This document shows, in pieces, positions 1-11,535 of a DNA stretch of 64,000 nucleotides. This stretch comes from Cunninghamia lanceolata. Lineage: Eukaryota > Streptophyta > Pinopsida > Cupressales > Cupressaceae. Location: the NCBI GenBank assembly GCA_027924645.1, contig BSBN01000213.1, positions 34,598,501 to 34,662,500 on the forward strand, read 5' to 3'. Position 1 is the stretch's first letter; each line of letters opens with the position of its first letter. The translations under genes were made by a program, and so were the position numbers. Below the pieces are notes generated by a model. It searched no databases. It was not told the origin of the DNA and saw only the letters and a program-made list of their open reading frames with translations.

Positions 1-163
1 TACCTTGCGAAAAAATGAGAAATTACAGAGTAGAGAAGTCAAACCCTCATTCAAGGTACCTGTGAATGGACTAGATTTTTCAACGTAACGGAACGGGTGC
101 TCCTCAACATCTATAGCCTTTTTCCATAATCACCCACCTAGCTCAGGAGAAAAGAGCTATCAG

Positions 164-362
164 GTAAGTAATTGAAAACCCTCCTGTTGTCATTTTCTAC
201 AAGTCTAGGTAGTATGTTCTCTCTTGTGGTTTGAATATGTAAGTATGCACATCATGATGTAGTAAAGATGATAAATAGAGTACGCATGATGCTGTAGAGA
301 TATATAATGTTGTATGAACGCATATAGATATCATATGGTAAGACAAGGCATGTTTATTGCAG
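164..362 (+). other. Putative spliceosomal intron in the LTR, upstream of the U3 ORF
   Basis: The 5' boundary reads CAG/GTAAGTAATT, a near-consensus plant donor. The 3' boundary reads TGTTTATTGCAG/GAG, a good acceptor with a T-rich lead. The segment is 199 bp and AT-rich, as plant introns are. The first ATG after the acceptor, at 369, opens the frame of the LTR ORF. The matching segment in the other LTR is 14942-15130 and keeps both splice sites. Splicing is inferred from sequence only. Confidence 0.5.
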
Positions 363-368
363 GAGCCC

Positions 369-3300
369 ATGGCGGATCTTAGGTGGAACAGGTCTGATGC
401 AAAATTTCTTAAGCCCGTGTTTGTTTAGCCTGAGGGGGTACAATTCAAGTATGACATTATTGGTGACACTCACTAAGGAGATACAGACATGGTAGTATGG
501 TCCACCAAAATAGATCATGATAACGACAATACCCTTCTGGATGCAATATATGTCTCAGGAATGTGGCATGCGATTGGATTCCCACATGCCATGGACACAC
601 CAGAGCTGGTAGTAGAATGTACCAGGAACTATAACCCTCAAACAAGGTGGGTGGAGAAGCATGGAAGAGTATATGCTGACTTTTCAATTGAGGGCATCAC
701 ATCTACTTTCAATCTACCAGTTGGGAAGAGGGTGGTTAGTGTGGATCTACATAAACTAGAGACAGAGTATAATAACAATAAGAAGAATGCAAGGAAGAGG
801 ATGTATCAGTGGAGGTCAAAGAGCAGCACCTACACTACCTCAGCTAAACTACCCGCACACTTGTATAAGTTTGATTTTGAGGATGAGTACCAGTACATGA
901 TTGCCCTGCTCAGCATGATGACAGGTATGCCTCATGCTGGAAATTTTAAGAATTGGATGTTTGGAATCATCCAGATGGTCTTTTACACAGATAACAAGCC
1001 ATTATGGGCCAAGGTCATTAGTGACGCATTGGATGAAGAGATGAGGAACCTGGGAGGTCAAGAGTGCTCATTCCACATGACCTCATATGTTTTGTACTCA
1101 TGTGCCTACAAGGGAACCTTTGATGCATTGACTACAGTGGGTAAGGTTAGCGGTGGTGTAGATGATGCCCACATATGGGATCACTATCCTTAGATACAAA
1201 GAAAGAACTATCTCCTAGATTACAAATTGGTGAATGATGCATTCTCTATGCATCTAGTCAGAACAATGGAGGAAGATAGAACCAAGAGACTAAGAATGGA
1301 GGCTCAAGAGGTTGTTTATAGACATGGGACCTGGTTCATCCAGTATGCCACATTCTCAGATATAAGAATAGAAGGATTTGAAGAATAGCCCCTTATGCTA
1401 CCAAGATACCCCACTGATGGGGTTTCTTAGACAAGTGTCTACCATAGTGGGGGCATATAAAGCACAAAAGAAGATACCTCCAATACTATTTCCAGTGTCT
1501 ATGGGCTAGTATATGTGCTCAAATTCATAGAGCATAGAGCATGTCATGGGAGGTCTGAAACTAATGTATCTGTAGCCATTTCCATTGTCTAGATCTTATG
1601 ACCCCTATGGCAGGATGCAGAAAATAATGGGGAAACCTATACATCAGAAGCATCAGGAGGATTTCTAGATAGATTGTGAGGATGAAGCTAAGGTGAGAAG
1701 AACAAAATACCAGAGGCTTACCTTGAACTAGATAATGAAATATGACTGCATCCCAGTGCCAGTACAACTGAAGAAAGATGATGGAAAAATGATGTCAAAT
1801 GAATATGAAGACAAGAAGGTCTATAATGACACCATCTCAGCCCCTGATCTAACACAACCAGAGGATATTTCCTTGGATCAATTTATAGGTGGGGTGCTAT
1901 AGTTAAACCAAGCTTGGGTAGATGAACAGATAAACAGATTAAAGAAAAGGGGTGTAGCCCTTACTGTTGATGCCAAGAAAAAAAGGCAAGAACTAACTAA
2001 TGAGGAGTATGATGACTTCCTCAATGAGAAAAGGAAATCAAATGGAGAAAGGCTACCTACCTAGAAACAGAGGAAAGGTCCCCCTAGAGGAAAGAAAACT
2101 GATAGTGAGCCTAAGGGGGTGATAATTGAAAGAATTGCCATACCAGCTGTAGGTGCATCAACATCAGGACAGGCATCTACCTCATCTGCACCGCCTCTGA
2201 TGGATAAACCAAAGACAAAGAGGATCCTGACGTCAATTGTAGAAACTGCAGAAGTACAAGAAGAGCGCCAAACCTCACAACATGATGTAGAAGAGGATAT
2301 CCCTTTTGAAGAAGCTCAGGTAGAAAAAGAGCCTACAGGTGATGACCCTATGATGGTCAGCAGGAAGAGGAGGGCACCACCGCTGACGTCACCACCCAAG
2401 AAGTAGAGAACATCTTTGCAGGGTGATATCAGGGCTGATCCCATTGTATTAAGGGGAGTTGGTGGTGAAGTGTTTAGGAAGGAGATGAAACATGATGTGC
2501 CACTTCCCACCATAATCAAATTTAAGACAGAGAGAGTAGAGGAACAAGCAAAAGAGACTCTCAAAGTAGGACAGGGTGGTCCTTTCTCCTTGGAAGACAC
2601 CGTGAACATATCAGATGATGAAGTAGTGCATAATGTAGCCTCTCAGAGGATGGAAACTCTTGCCTCCAGTACTCGCATGACTCCACATGGGACCCCATTA
2701 GCACAGATGGCAGTACTGGAGGAAGTGAAGTGAATAGGTCAAGAAGAAAAAGAGAGTAGCCTAGAAAGGGCAACCCAACATATCGGGCTTGACAAGTTGG
2801 TAGATCAGGTGACCAGCCTTGTAATTATAGATTTGACATATAAGGAGGATGTGAGCCCCAAAGACAAGGTAGGTGCACCTAATGTAATAGAGAATGTTGA
2901 AGTAGCCAAGCAGGCAGAAGAAGAGAACAATGCTCTGAATATGGGCCAGCAACAACATGAGATACCAGCTGAGCCAAAGATAGTTGAAGTCCAACAAAAG
3001 GGCAAGTGTGATAAAGATACATCAGGTGATGATGTCGCCCAGACTCAAGGAGATATAGGAGAAAAGGATAAATTAGGTCATGAAGACCTTAAGACACAAG
3101 ATGTTGGTGCATCAAGTGCAGAACAAGAGTTGATCCAAGATCACAGTGATGCACCAAGGCCAAGCACACATACAGCCATAGATGTTAATATGCCTCAAGA
3201 TGAGGAAAACACTAAGGTGGATGAGACTCTGAAAGAGGGAGTGCAAGATGAAGTGCATGATCATCATGTGGACATTCCATAGGATCCTCCCCCACAGAAA

Positions 3301-4295
3301 AAGGCCCCTCAACAAGAAGAGATGCAACAAGATCCCCCTCATGAGGAATTTCATTAGGAAGAAACTAGGAAGTCACCTTCTCCACCCATAATAGAGATAG
3401 ATATTGGAGAACAAGGTGGACATGATGATAACAAAGGACAACAAGGATCTGGAAATGAAGTGCCTTAGTGGTTGGAGAAAGAAATAGGTACAGAACAAGG
3501 CTTTGAAATTCAAGAATTTGATGTTTCCACCTTGTTTGTAGAAACAATCATGAAGCCCAAGAGGAAAGCCAGATTGACATCAGCTATTAGAAGAGATCCT
3601 GCTATATGCAGAAGGACAGCCCAAGTAGCACTACCCACTATAGAGAAAGAGAAGGGCAAGATCACCCTTGAGGAGTTCCAAGTCACAACTGTTGATTAGG
3701 GTTTTGCTAATGAAGACCAAGAAGGTCAAGAGGGGAAGGACATCATTGATTCTTTGACCTAAAGGGTAAAGAAGGAGAAGGAGAAAAATAAAAAGCATAA
3801 GGAGCACATTGCCTAGCTGCATTCATATATAAAGGGGTTGATTAACCCTGATAGCACACCAGTGGATCCGACAGTCCCATTGACTATCATATCTCAAGAG
3901 GAGGTCAACAAATTGGACCTCATGAAGCACGAAGCCATGATCATGGAAAATTGGATGCTGTCAGCCCTCACAGGAGCTGAGGAAGTTTTGAGAACCTCCT
4001 TACAAAGGTGGAATTCTTTAATCAGTTTTAAGAGAAAAGTAGATAAAATGCAAAATGAAACAGGGAGACATTCATTCCAATTGGAGAAGGACCTAACTGC
4101 TTTGAGTGAGATGAAGAGGATTGATCCTTAGATCCTAATAAACAATGGAGTGTTGAATAATAACACTGCCCTGCTGATAGACATATGGTATAAAGATATC
4201 AGGTTTGAATGTGATATCCTAAAGAAATGCAATGGTAAGCTCAGTGATATCATGATGAAGAAGAAGAACATGAAGAAGAGGAACCCAAGGAATAA
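369..4295 (+). pseudogene. Degenerate U3-resident ORF, LTR copy 1, unknown function
   Basis: The frame starts at the ATG at 369, just after an intron acceptor, and ends at a TAA at 4293-4295 after an acidic Glu-rich tail. The longest open piece is 489-1193 (234 aa). It includes ADFSIEGITSTFNLP, a pattern that recalls the N-terminal domain of plant transposon-associated or 'plant mobile domain' proteins; this resemblance is from memory and weak. The middle is Lys/Glu/Pro-rich with a basic patch RKRRAPPL near 2365 that could be a nuclear localisation signal. The C-terminal third looks coiled-coil. Stops interrupt it repeatedly (for example 1191, 2404, 3282, 3466, 3697, 4129), mostly TAG. Several, at 1191, 2061, 3466 and 4129, also occur in the other LTR. 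About 460 bp near the 3' end are deleted. It is not a gag or pol domain I recognise. Confidence 0.6.
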
Positions 4296-4483
4296 ATGAA
4301 GATGCATCACAAAGAAGACATATGCATCATGTACTCAGAAGGTAATGAGTCATCCAGATGTTTGCCAGCTGGCAACCTGTGCCATGAGAAAAGGTTGACT
4401 GAGTCAAGAGTGATTACATACCATTGATCTTAATTGATAAATCCTGACCGTAGGTCATTTGTAACGGCCTCCTCACCTTATTC

Positions 4484-4490
4484 TATAAAA
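4484..4490 (+). promoter_or_regulatory. TATA box of the 5' LTR
   Basis: TATAAAA lies in TTCTATAAAAGG and is kept in the other LTR. It lies about 0.95 kb before the LTR end. If it starts the genomic RNA, then U3 covers everything to its left, including the long ORF, and R-U5 is about 0.9 kb. Confidence 0.5.
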
Positions 4491-5442
4491 GGTACAGGCG
4501 TGCCATATTTTGGATATTCAGAAACTTAATTAAAATTTGATTGCTGAAATATCAGGACTCATTTCAATGTTGTTGTAAATGTACATGTTATGCATACTGA
4601 ATGAAAGAGAAGACAATTTGATTACAAATCATCATAAATTTTGAGTAATCTATGTTTGAAATCTTGATACATGCATTGACCAAATGTGTCCCTTGGAGTG
4701 CTTGTCAGTCTACATGTGTTGTTTTCATTCCTTATCCTTTGAAGTTAGCATCATCCATATCTAGCTGTGGAACATCCTGGTGACAATATGGTTTGATTTC
4801 TTCTCCTCATGAATGTATCTTGTATGTATGTGGTTCAATGGCTAAAGATTCACCAATATTACAAGCATCCTTTTAAATTTCTTTCAATTTCATAACAATT
4901 CATCACCATAATTGCAAATAATAGAGAATTAGGAGTAAATAACATGAAATATGTTGATATCCCATAGATAATTGGAAATACATAGCATATTTAGAGTAAA
5001 AGCATGTTAAATTGACAAATATCATGCAAATTCATGCAAATGTTCATGAGATACATGCAAATATCCACTTACAGACACATCATTTGAATAAATATACTGT
5101 GTAAAAGAAAGAATAGGTTCATAATGATTAATAATTAGAAGAATCAATCAAACTTGCAAATACATCATTATCTTTGGAAGTAGAGTAGAAATAACCTTTC
5201 TGTGGAGTAAATTTACAGGAAACAGAACAATACTGGTCATCTAGACAGACGTAAGGCCCCTTGAAATGGAAAACAACATGTCACATCAACCTCTGAGTAC
5301 CGTCAGATGATCATGACCTAATCAACGGAGACTTGGAGTCATCAACTTATCTTAAGCTGATTGTACTTTATAAGATAATAAAGGTTTTATGTACAAATTT
5401 TTATGCATGTTGTTATGACTTATCATCATCATCAACATAAAT

Positions 5443-5460
5443 TGGCACTAGAATGAGGGC
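5443..5460 (+). other. Primer binding site of the giant Tat/Ogre-like element
   Basis: TGGCACTAGAATGAGGGC begins five bases after the LTR end. It starts with TGG, the complement of the tRNA CCA end. I cannot name the tRNA with certainty. Confidence 0.55.
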
Positions 5461-5869
5461 CTCTTTCTCATTAGATTTGTTTGATTTGATGATGCAGATA
5501 GAAAGGTAATACTCATGCAGCTCTGTATTTCAAGTCATATGCAAAGATTTGTTGTTTTAAGTTCGTGCATGTGTGTTCTTTGCAAAGTTTTCAAAATTGA
5601 TCATAAATACTTCAAGCTTTGTGGTTGATCATTATGATATTTCAAAGATATGCTCTATTTCAAGTCTTTTGTTAAAGCTTTGAGGTAATCTTCTTAAGAA
5701 ACCTGGTATCCAATTGCTTGTGTCCCTAAGTCTCATATCACCTCATATTTGCACCATTTCTGCAAATATTGCATAAATATCCAGTCAGTTTCAAATTCTA
5801 ATCATTAATACAGCCTTTACTAGAGTGTTTCAACTGATCTTTACAATAAAGAAGCCAATTTTTCTTTAA
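5461..5869 (+). other. Untranslated leader between PBS and gag
   Basis: This stretch is AT-rich with stops in all frames and no recognisable motif. The gag frame is open from 5870, after a TAA at 5867. Confidence 0.5.
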
Positions 5870-7726
5870 ATTCAAGAAATCCTAGCTCTTAGGCCAAATA
5901 CCAGGTCCATATCCAGTGGACTCTTTAAAGAACTGCCTATCCGGGGATTTAGACCTAGAACAGTAGATATTCATCATTCTCTTAGTTCTAGTGCATCAGG
6001 AGCTTCACCAGAACACACTCCTGTAACTCCTATTGGGTTACAAACACCTACAAGACCACCTGTCACACCTCAGGTCCAACCTCCACCAGTCACAATGTCA
6101 TTCTTTATTGTATAGTCACCTCTGACTTTTACTGCATATCATCCTTTGTCTAAAAATCCTGATAAGATTTGTCCTAAATATCATCCATATCAGGATGCTG
6201 ATGATCACATTAGAACATTCAAGGAAGCTTGTTGTAGGGCTAGAATTGAACATCAAGATGTGGTGTGTAGGTTATTTCCATTTTCCTTAGGGGAAGAGGC
6301 ATATAATTGGTATATCAGTCTTGGTCAAGGTTTAGTCGATTCATGGGCTACCTTGGAGAAAGCCTTTAAGGATAGATTCAAAATACCAATAGATCCTTCA
6401 ATGAATTATCACCTATTTGCCACAATCAAGAGATTTGAAGGAGAGCCTATTGCTAATTTCAATGCAAGATTCCAAAAGATGCTCTCTAAGCTAGTTGCTC
6501 CATATACCGTACTAGATGAAGCTACTAGGAGCATATACTACTCGACTTTAGATCCCTTGACTTCTATGTTTATCTGGAGAGCACATCCTGGTGTCACAAC
6601 CTTGACAGGAGCTTTTGAAGAAGCTGTCAAAGTCAGCCAGTAGTTGATCCCTACTCCAACACCTAATATTGCATTCCCTACACTTCCTACTTATCCTACA
6701 TATCCTGCTCAACAACAAACCAATGGAGCCATGATACCTCCAGCTGTAATGCCAAGTCCTTTGCAAATACCTCCACTCAGTATCATGCCACCTCCAAATG
6801 GAAATGGTCAAATGTTACAATATCCAAGACATACACAGGTACCTCAGGTTGTGGAACAGTCCAATAAAAATAGTAACAATGGATCTTCCTTCTTCAAACC
6901 TCAAACAGAGAATGTAGTAGCCAAAGTTCAGGAAGAGAAGGAAGAAATTAAAGAAATATCAACACAATTGAGGAAACTCACCACTGAGATCACTCATTTG
7001 AGGAGTCTAAATTTCTATTCTCAACCAAATCAGAATAGAGGATATGCCAATGACAGACCTAATTATCCTGATTGGGGATACAATAACAACTACAATAACA
7101 ACAATGGTAACAATAATCCCCCTAGACAACCTAGAGTGTGGAACACTAGGCCAAACAATGGTTCTCTGCCATCACCCCTAGATAATCAACCTCCTGGCGA
7201 ACCTAAGCAGACCACTAGAGTAAACCTTGCAGAGGCAGCTCTTACAAATTGGTGTAGGATACATAACACCAATGCTCATGCAGAGCTAGATTGTCCTTAG
7301 TTCAGGATAACTACCAGTATATTCCAAACTGAAGTATCCAACACTGCAGGTAATCCACCTTGTGTTGAAGGAAATGAAATTGTCCCCTATGGATATGATT
7401 ATGCTTTAGTACTAGAAAGTTTCATCAATCATCCTCATTAGCAGATAATGTCATCTCATCAGGATTACACCTTAATATGTGAAGAATCAGCCATGGCTTT
7501 TGAAACCAATTATGTTTTTCCATTTGAAGATGAGAATGAGCCATCAATTGAACATGAAGTACATGCTTATCAACAACAATATCAGGGTAGGCATAATTAC
7601 AACCTAAGGAATAATTCTAACCGACCTGCTAGTCCTTTGACTACATCCTTACCTCCAAATAATTTTAACACTCCTCCTGATCCTAAGGCAAGCAATAACC
7701 CTAGATTTCCCAAAGTTAATGCTTAG
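5870..7726 (+). pseudogene. gag: Gag of the giant Tat/Ogre-like element, broken by TAG stops
   Basis: The frame is open from 5870, but its first ATG is at 6089 and a TAG follows at 6113, so the original start is uncertain. The 6146-6643 piece is a classic retrotransposon Gag capsid domain: HPYQDADDHIRTFKEAC, then a WATLEKAFKDRFK segment and an FNARFQKML helix. A Pro/Asn-rich linker follows, with a run of Asn codons near 7085-7120. Then comes a cysteine-histidine cluster (WCRIHNTNAHAELDCP, 7251-7297) resembling the degenerate nucleocapsid finger of this group. Stops at 6113, 6641, 7298, 7439 and 7724 are all TAG in one otherwise continuous frame. Confidence 0.82.
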
Positions 7727-7765
7727 TACTTAGCACCACAAAATACAGCACCAAAAGCTGGTAAT

Positions 7766-8860
7766 ATGCCTCCTGAGTCTGATAATTTAGTCACATATCT
7801 GGCAGATGAAATGAAAAAGATCAAAATTAGCCTGTCATTGTCAGAATTACTTAAAACCCCAGCTATCAAAAAATCCTTCATGAAATCCTTAGATGATCCT
7901 GCTTCGAGAGAAGATAATCATACTTTAGGTCAGATAGGGAATAAATATCATGCTGCTAGGGATGTTAATGTTAAACACAAAGTTTCAGCTACTATTCAGG
8001 CTACAGATACTTCACACAAGACTCTTTACAGAGATAAAACTGAGTCACCTCCTTTTCTCTTTACTGTAAGGATGTTTAGTAAAAATTTGCATAATTGCTT
8101 AGTAGATTTAGGAACATCTACCAATGTAATGCCCCTGTCCATATGCAACACCTTAGGGCTGCATCCTACTAAGGCACTGAAGAAAGTAACACAGTTAGGT
8201 AAAACAGAGGTGAGTGTAGTAGGAGAACTAACTCACATTCATATGCAGCTAGTATTAGATCCAAGAATCTAGTATTACATTGATATTCAAGTGGTTGATA
8301 TACCTGATACCTATGGGATGCTACTCAGTAGGGATTGGTCTAAAACCCTCAATGGATACATGTCCACTAATTTTAGTCACATGTGGTTGCCTTGGAAAGG
8401 GATACCTAATCAAATAAGGATAGATGCTGAGCCTCGCATGAAACATATGATCACTGAATATAATAAAACCAATGAGATCATGTATGTAAATGTAGAACCC
8501 GGAGTTTACTCCTTTAGACCCCAAACAATCAGGATAGAGGAGATTCTCATGTATGATGTTCATGTTCATGATGATGATCTTCAGGAGGATAAAATAACTT
8601 TAGAGTTTGATTGTAGTCCTAAAAATAAGATAGAGGTAGATCACTTCAAAAATTTTGAGATGCACTTGTCTAATGAAGTGCAACAATGTCAATTGTTAAA
8701 AGTGCCTGTTCATGATATTCTAATTGAAGGATGGTGCAGGTTACATGATGAGGCACATTCTAAAAAGACCTATGATGCTTTCTTAGACATGATGGAACTA
8801 GAACAAGCATGCAGTGTGGCGTCATCATCATCATCATCTAGGTTATGTTCCTATAGATAG
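7766..8860 (+). pseudogene. pro: Aspartic protease region of the giant element, inactive
   Basis: The same frame as gag continues. The protease core is at about 8040-8340. LVDLGTSTNVMP (8099-8134) holds the active-site Asp (8105-8107), but the next codon is TTA (Leu) where the family has Ser or Thr, so the D-S/T-G motif is lost. A later GMLLSRDW segment fits the second half of a retropepsin fold. A TAG at 8270 interrupts it. The frame shifts near 8820-8860, next to a TCA-triplet run. Downstream to about 9215 is a linker with an IEGWCRLH motif that occurs twice (about 8725 and 9140). Confidence 0.75.
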
Positions 8861-9218
8861 TGATAGTGATGCTGATTTTTGTTTGTCATCTGCAGGAACA
8901 GAGGAATGCACATATCATGATGAAAGTCTTATTCAGATGACAGAAGAAATTATGGTGTGTAACAAGAGTAATGATAAAAACAACAAGAAGATCACCCCAA
9001 GAAGTGATTGTTTGGTATAATCAGATTATGAACTGTCTGATGAAGATACGGGCAGTAATTTGTCCAAGTTTGAAGAATTTTTGTTAAAACAAATTCACAA
9101 GATGATACAACAGCAAAAATCCCCACAGGATGCCCTAATTGAGGGATGGTGCAGGTTACATGAAGCACCACATTTAGAGACTGCTTGCTCACTATGTTTG
9201 CATATCCTGAAAAGGTAG

Positions 9219-9989
9219 ATGATGCCTAGTTTAGGAGATTTTCCTTTTGATGGTAAAGAGAAAGAAGAGATATCAACTTCACATCAGCTAGACAAGGTAA
9301 AGTTTGAGAAGATTGAAACACCAAAATTGAAATGGATATCAAATGGTGCAACTGCTAGAGCTAAAAAGAAAAGAGAAGGCCCAGATAAGTCTTTAACTGA
9401 AGATAAGCCATGGATCCTTAGGTTTGATGGATCCAAATCAAAACAAGGGGCTGGAGTAGGAATAGATCTTATTGATCCATCTGGTAAATCCTACTTAGAA
9501 GCATATAGATCACAATTCCCATGCACAAATAATGTGACATAGTATGAAGCCTTGATTCATGGGATATTGTTTGCACTCAGAAAGAAAGTGAAGATTCTGC
9601 ATGTCTATGAAGACTCAGAGTTGGTAGTAAGACAAGTAAGAGGCATATATTCTTGTAATTACAAGAAACTATCTAATTACAGACATAGGGTATTGGACCT
9701 GATAGAAGATTTTGATGCATTCAACATCACCCATGTGCCTAGAGAACAAAATCATAGGGCAGATGCCTTAGCCCAAGCCGTAATTACTTTGGAGCCACTG
9801 TCTATATTTGGTTTGAAAAGATTTTCAGTTGAATTAGTATCAGTACCCTCTGTACCAAATAATGTAGTCAACCTCCAGGTGTTTGATGATGATCAACATA
9901 TTTTAGACTTCATATCCAATAGGGATGTCTTTGATGCACAGATCATAGATGAAAGGAATGTGGAAGATCATATCTGGGAAGAAGAATAG
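9219..9989 (+). pseudogene. Archaeal-type RNase H (aRH) placed upstream of RT
   Basis: Expected to degrade the RNA strand during reverse transcription. The four acidic catalytic positions are present in order: Asp in RFDGSKSK (9426), Glu in YEALIHG (9546), Asp in YEDSELVVRQV (9612) and Asp in NHRADALA (9762). The spacing fits the RNase HI/archaeal type acquired by Tat/Ogre elements. One TAG (9540-9542) interrupts it directly before the YEAL motif; another ends the frame at 9987. From memory, the extra RNase H in this group usually lies after the RT-RNase H unit, so its position between protease and RT is notable. The RNase H after RT is degenerate, so this copy would have been the working one. 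Confidence 0.8.
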
Positions 9990-9998
9990 ATCCTAGAG

Positions 9999-11530
9999 TT
10001 GCCTAGCAATAAGATTCCTAAAGGAATGATAGAGTTGGAAAGAGGATTTGATTTAGATAACATGTTGAAACATAAAGATCTCCCTAAAGTAGATGGAGGA
10101 GAGTATTCACAAGTTAACATTGGACATGATGATAAAAAAAGAAATGTCCTGATTGGAAAAGTATGTACAAAAGAAGAACTAGAAGGAATAACCCAAGCAC
10201 TTAAAGATTATATTCATGTCATTGCTTGGACATATGATGAGTTGAAAACTTATGATACATCAATCATCACTCATACTATACCTTTGAAGCTAGATGTCAA
10301 GCCTTTTAGATAGAAACAAAGACTTGTCAATGCATTGCTGGAGCCCATCATTTTTGAAGAAGTTAAATTGCTTAATGCCAGGATCATATTTCTTGTGAGA
10401 CATTCCACATGGGTGGCTAACCTGGTCCTAGTAAGAAAGAAGAATGGTGACATCAGATTGTGTGTAGACTTTAGGAATTTAAATAGAGCTTCTGATAAGG
10501 ATAACTATCCTTTGCCTTCTCTAGATGATGTCATTTCTGGATGGTTTTTCAGGTTACAACCAGGTGATGGTAGACAAGATAGATAGGTTGAAGACTGCAT
10601 TCACCATGAAGTGGGGAATATTCACCTATAGGCGCATGCCTTTTGGATATATAAATGCTGGAGCCACATTCTAGAGAGTGATGGATATAGCCTTCAGAGG
10701 CCTAATTGGTAAATGCATAGTCATATACATGGATGACTTGACAGTTTTCTCTAAAGAAAGAGGAAATCATGTAGAAGACCTCAGGAAGGTGCTAAAGAAA
10801 TGTGAACATTATGGAATATCCTTGAACCCTAAGAAATGCATATTTGGGGTAACCACAGGGAAGTTATTAGGTCACCTGATAATAGAGAATGGGATGATCA
10901 TAGACCTCGAAAGAGTAGAATCAATCATGAAGATACAACTTCCTGGAAGTAAGAAGGAGCTCAAATCTTATTTTGGTAAGATTAATTTTGTTAGAAAGTT
11001 TATTATTGGCTTTGCAAAAATTGTTAGACCATTGAATGCCATGCTCAAGAAGGATGCCAAAATTGAGTGGACACTTGAAGCTAGAGAAGCTTTTGAAGAT
11101 ATCAAAAAAGCCATATCTAATGCTTCCATTCTAATTAGTCCAGATTATACTAAAGATTTCTATATTTACTCATTTGCTTTAGAGCATACATCTGCAGCAG
11201 TATTAACATAGAGAAATGAGGCTAAAGAAGAAAAGCCTATAGCCTTCATGAGTTGTCCTTTCAAAGATGCAGAACTCAGATACATGGATGTTGAAAGATA
11301 AGCACTTGCTTTGGTTCGAGCAGTCAAGAAGTTCAGACATTACGTCTTAAGAAGTAAAGTAATTGCTGTAGTACCAGATGCAGCAATGAAGATGCTTTTA
11401 ATGCAAAGTGAACCAGGTGAGAAGAGAGCCAAATAGATTACTATCCTCCAAGAGTATGATATGGACATAACACCCATGAAATTAGTGAGAGGCCAAGCAT
11501 TGAGTTAGATGCTATCATAAATTGATCCTA
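9999..11530 (+). pseudogene. pol: Reverse transcriptase plus degenerate RNase H of the giant element
   Basis: The RT begins around 10250. LCVDFRNLN (about 10458-10485) is the second RT block. A frameshift near 10540-10560 moves the frame before YRRMPFGY (about 10630). YMDD, the catalytic aspartate pair, is at 10726-10737. The RNase H region after RT (about 11130-11500) has the usual layout but reads YIYSFALE where the first catalytic Asp is expected, so it was probably inactive before decay. This matches what is known of Tat elements. Stops at 10311, 10672, 11209, 11434 and 11506 are TAG; 11299 and 11515 are TAA. Confidence 0.85.
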
Positions 11531-11535
11531 ACATC

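Larger units (their letters stand above)
1..5437 (+). repeat. 5' LTR of the giant Tat/Ogre-like element (left part missing)
   Basis: This aligns with 14779-20631 from the first base of the window and stops at ATCAACA (5431-5437). The PBS follows five bases later. It contains, in order, an intron-like segment, a degenerate ORF of about 4 kb, a TATA box at 4484 and about 0.9 kb of probable R-U5 sequence. It lacks about 460 bp present in the other copy, the junction being near 4247. From 4296 to 5437 I see no ORF, only AT-rich sequence. The true LTR start is left of the window. Confidence 0.85.
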
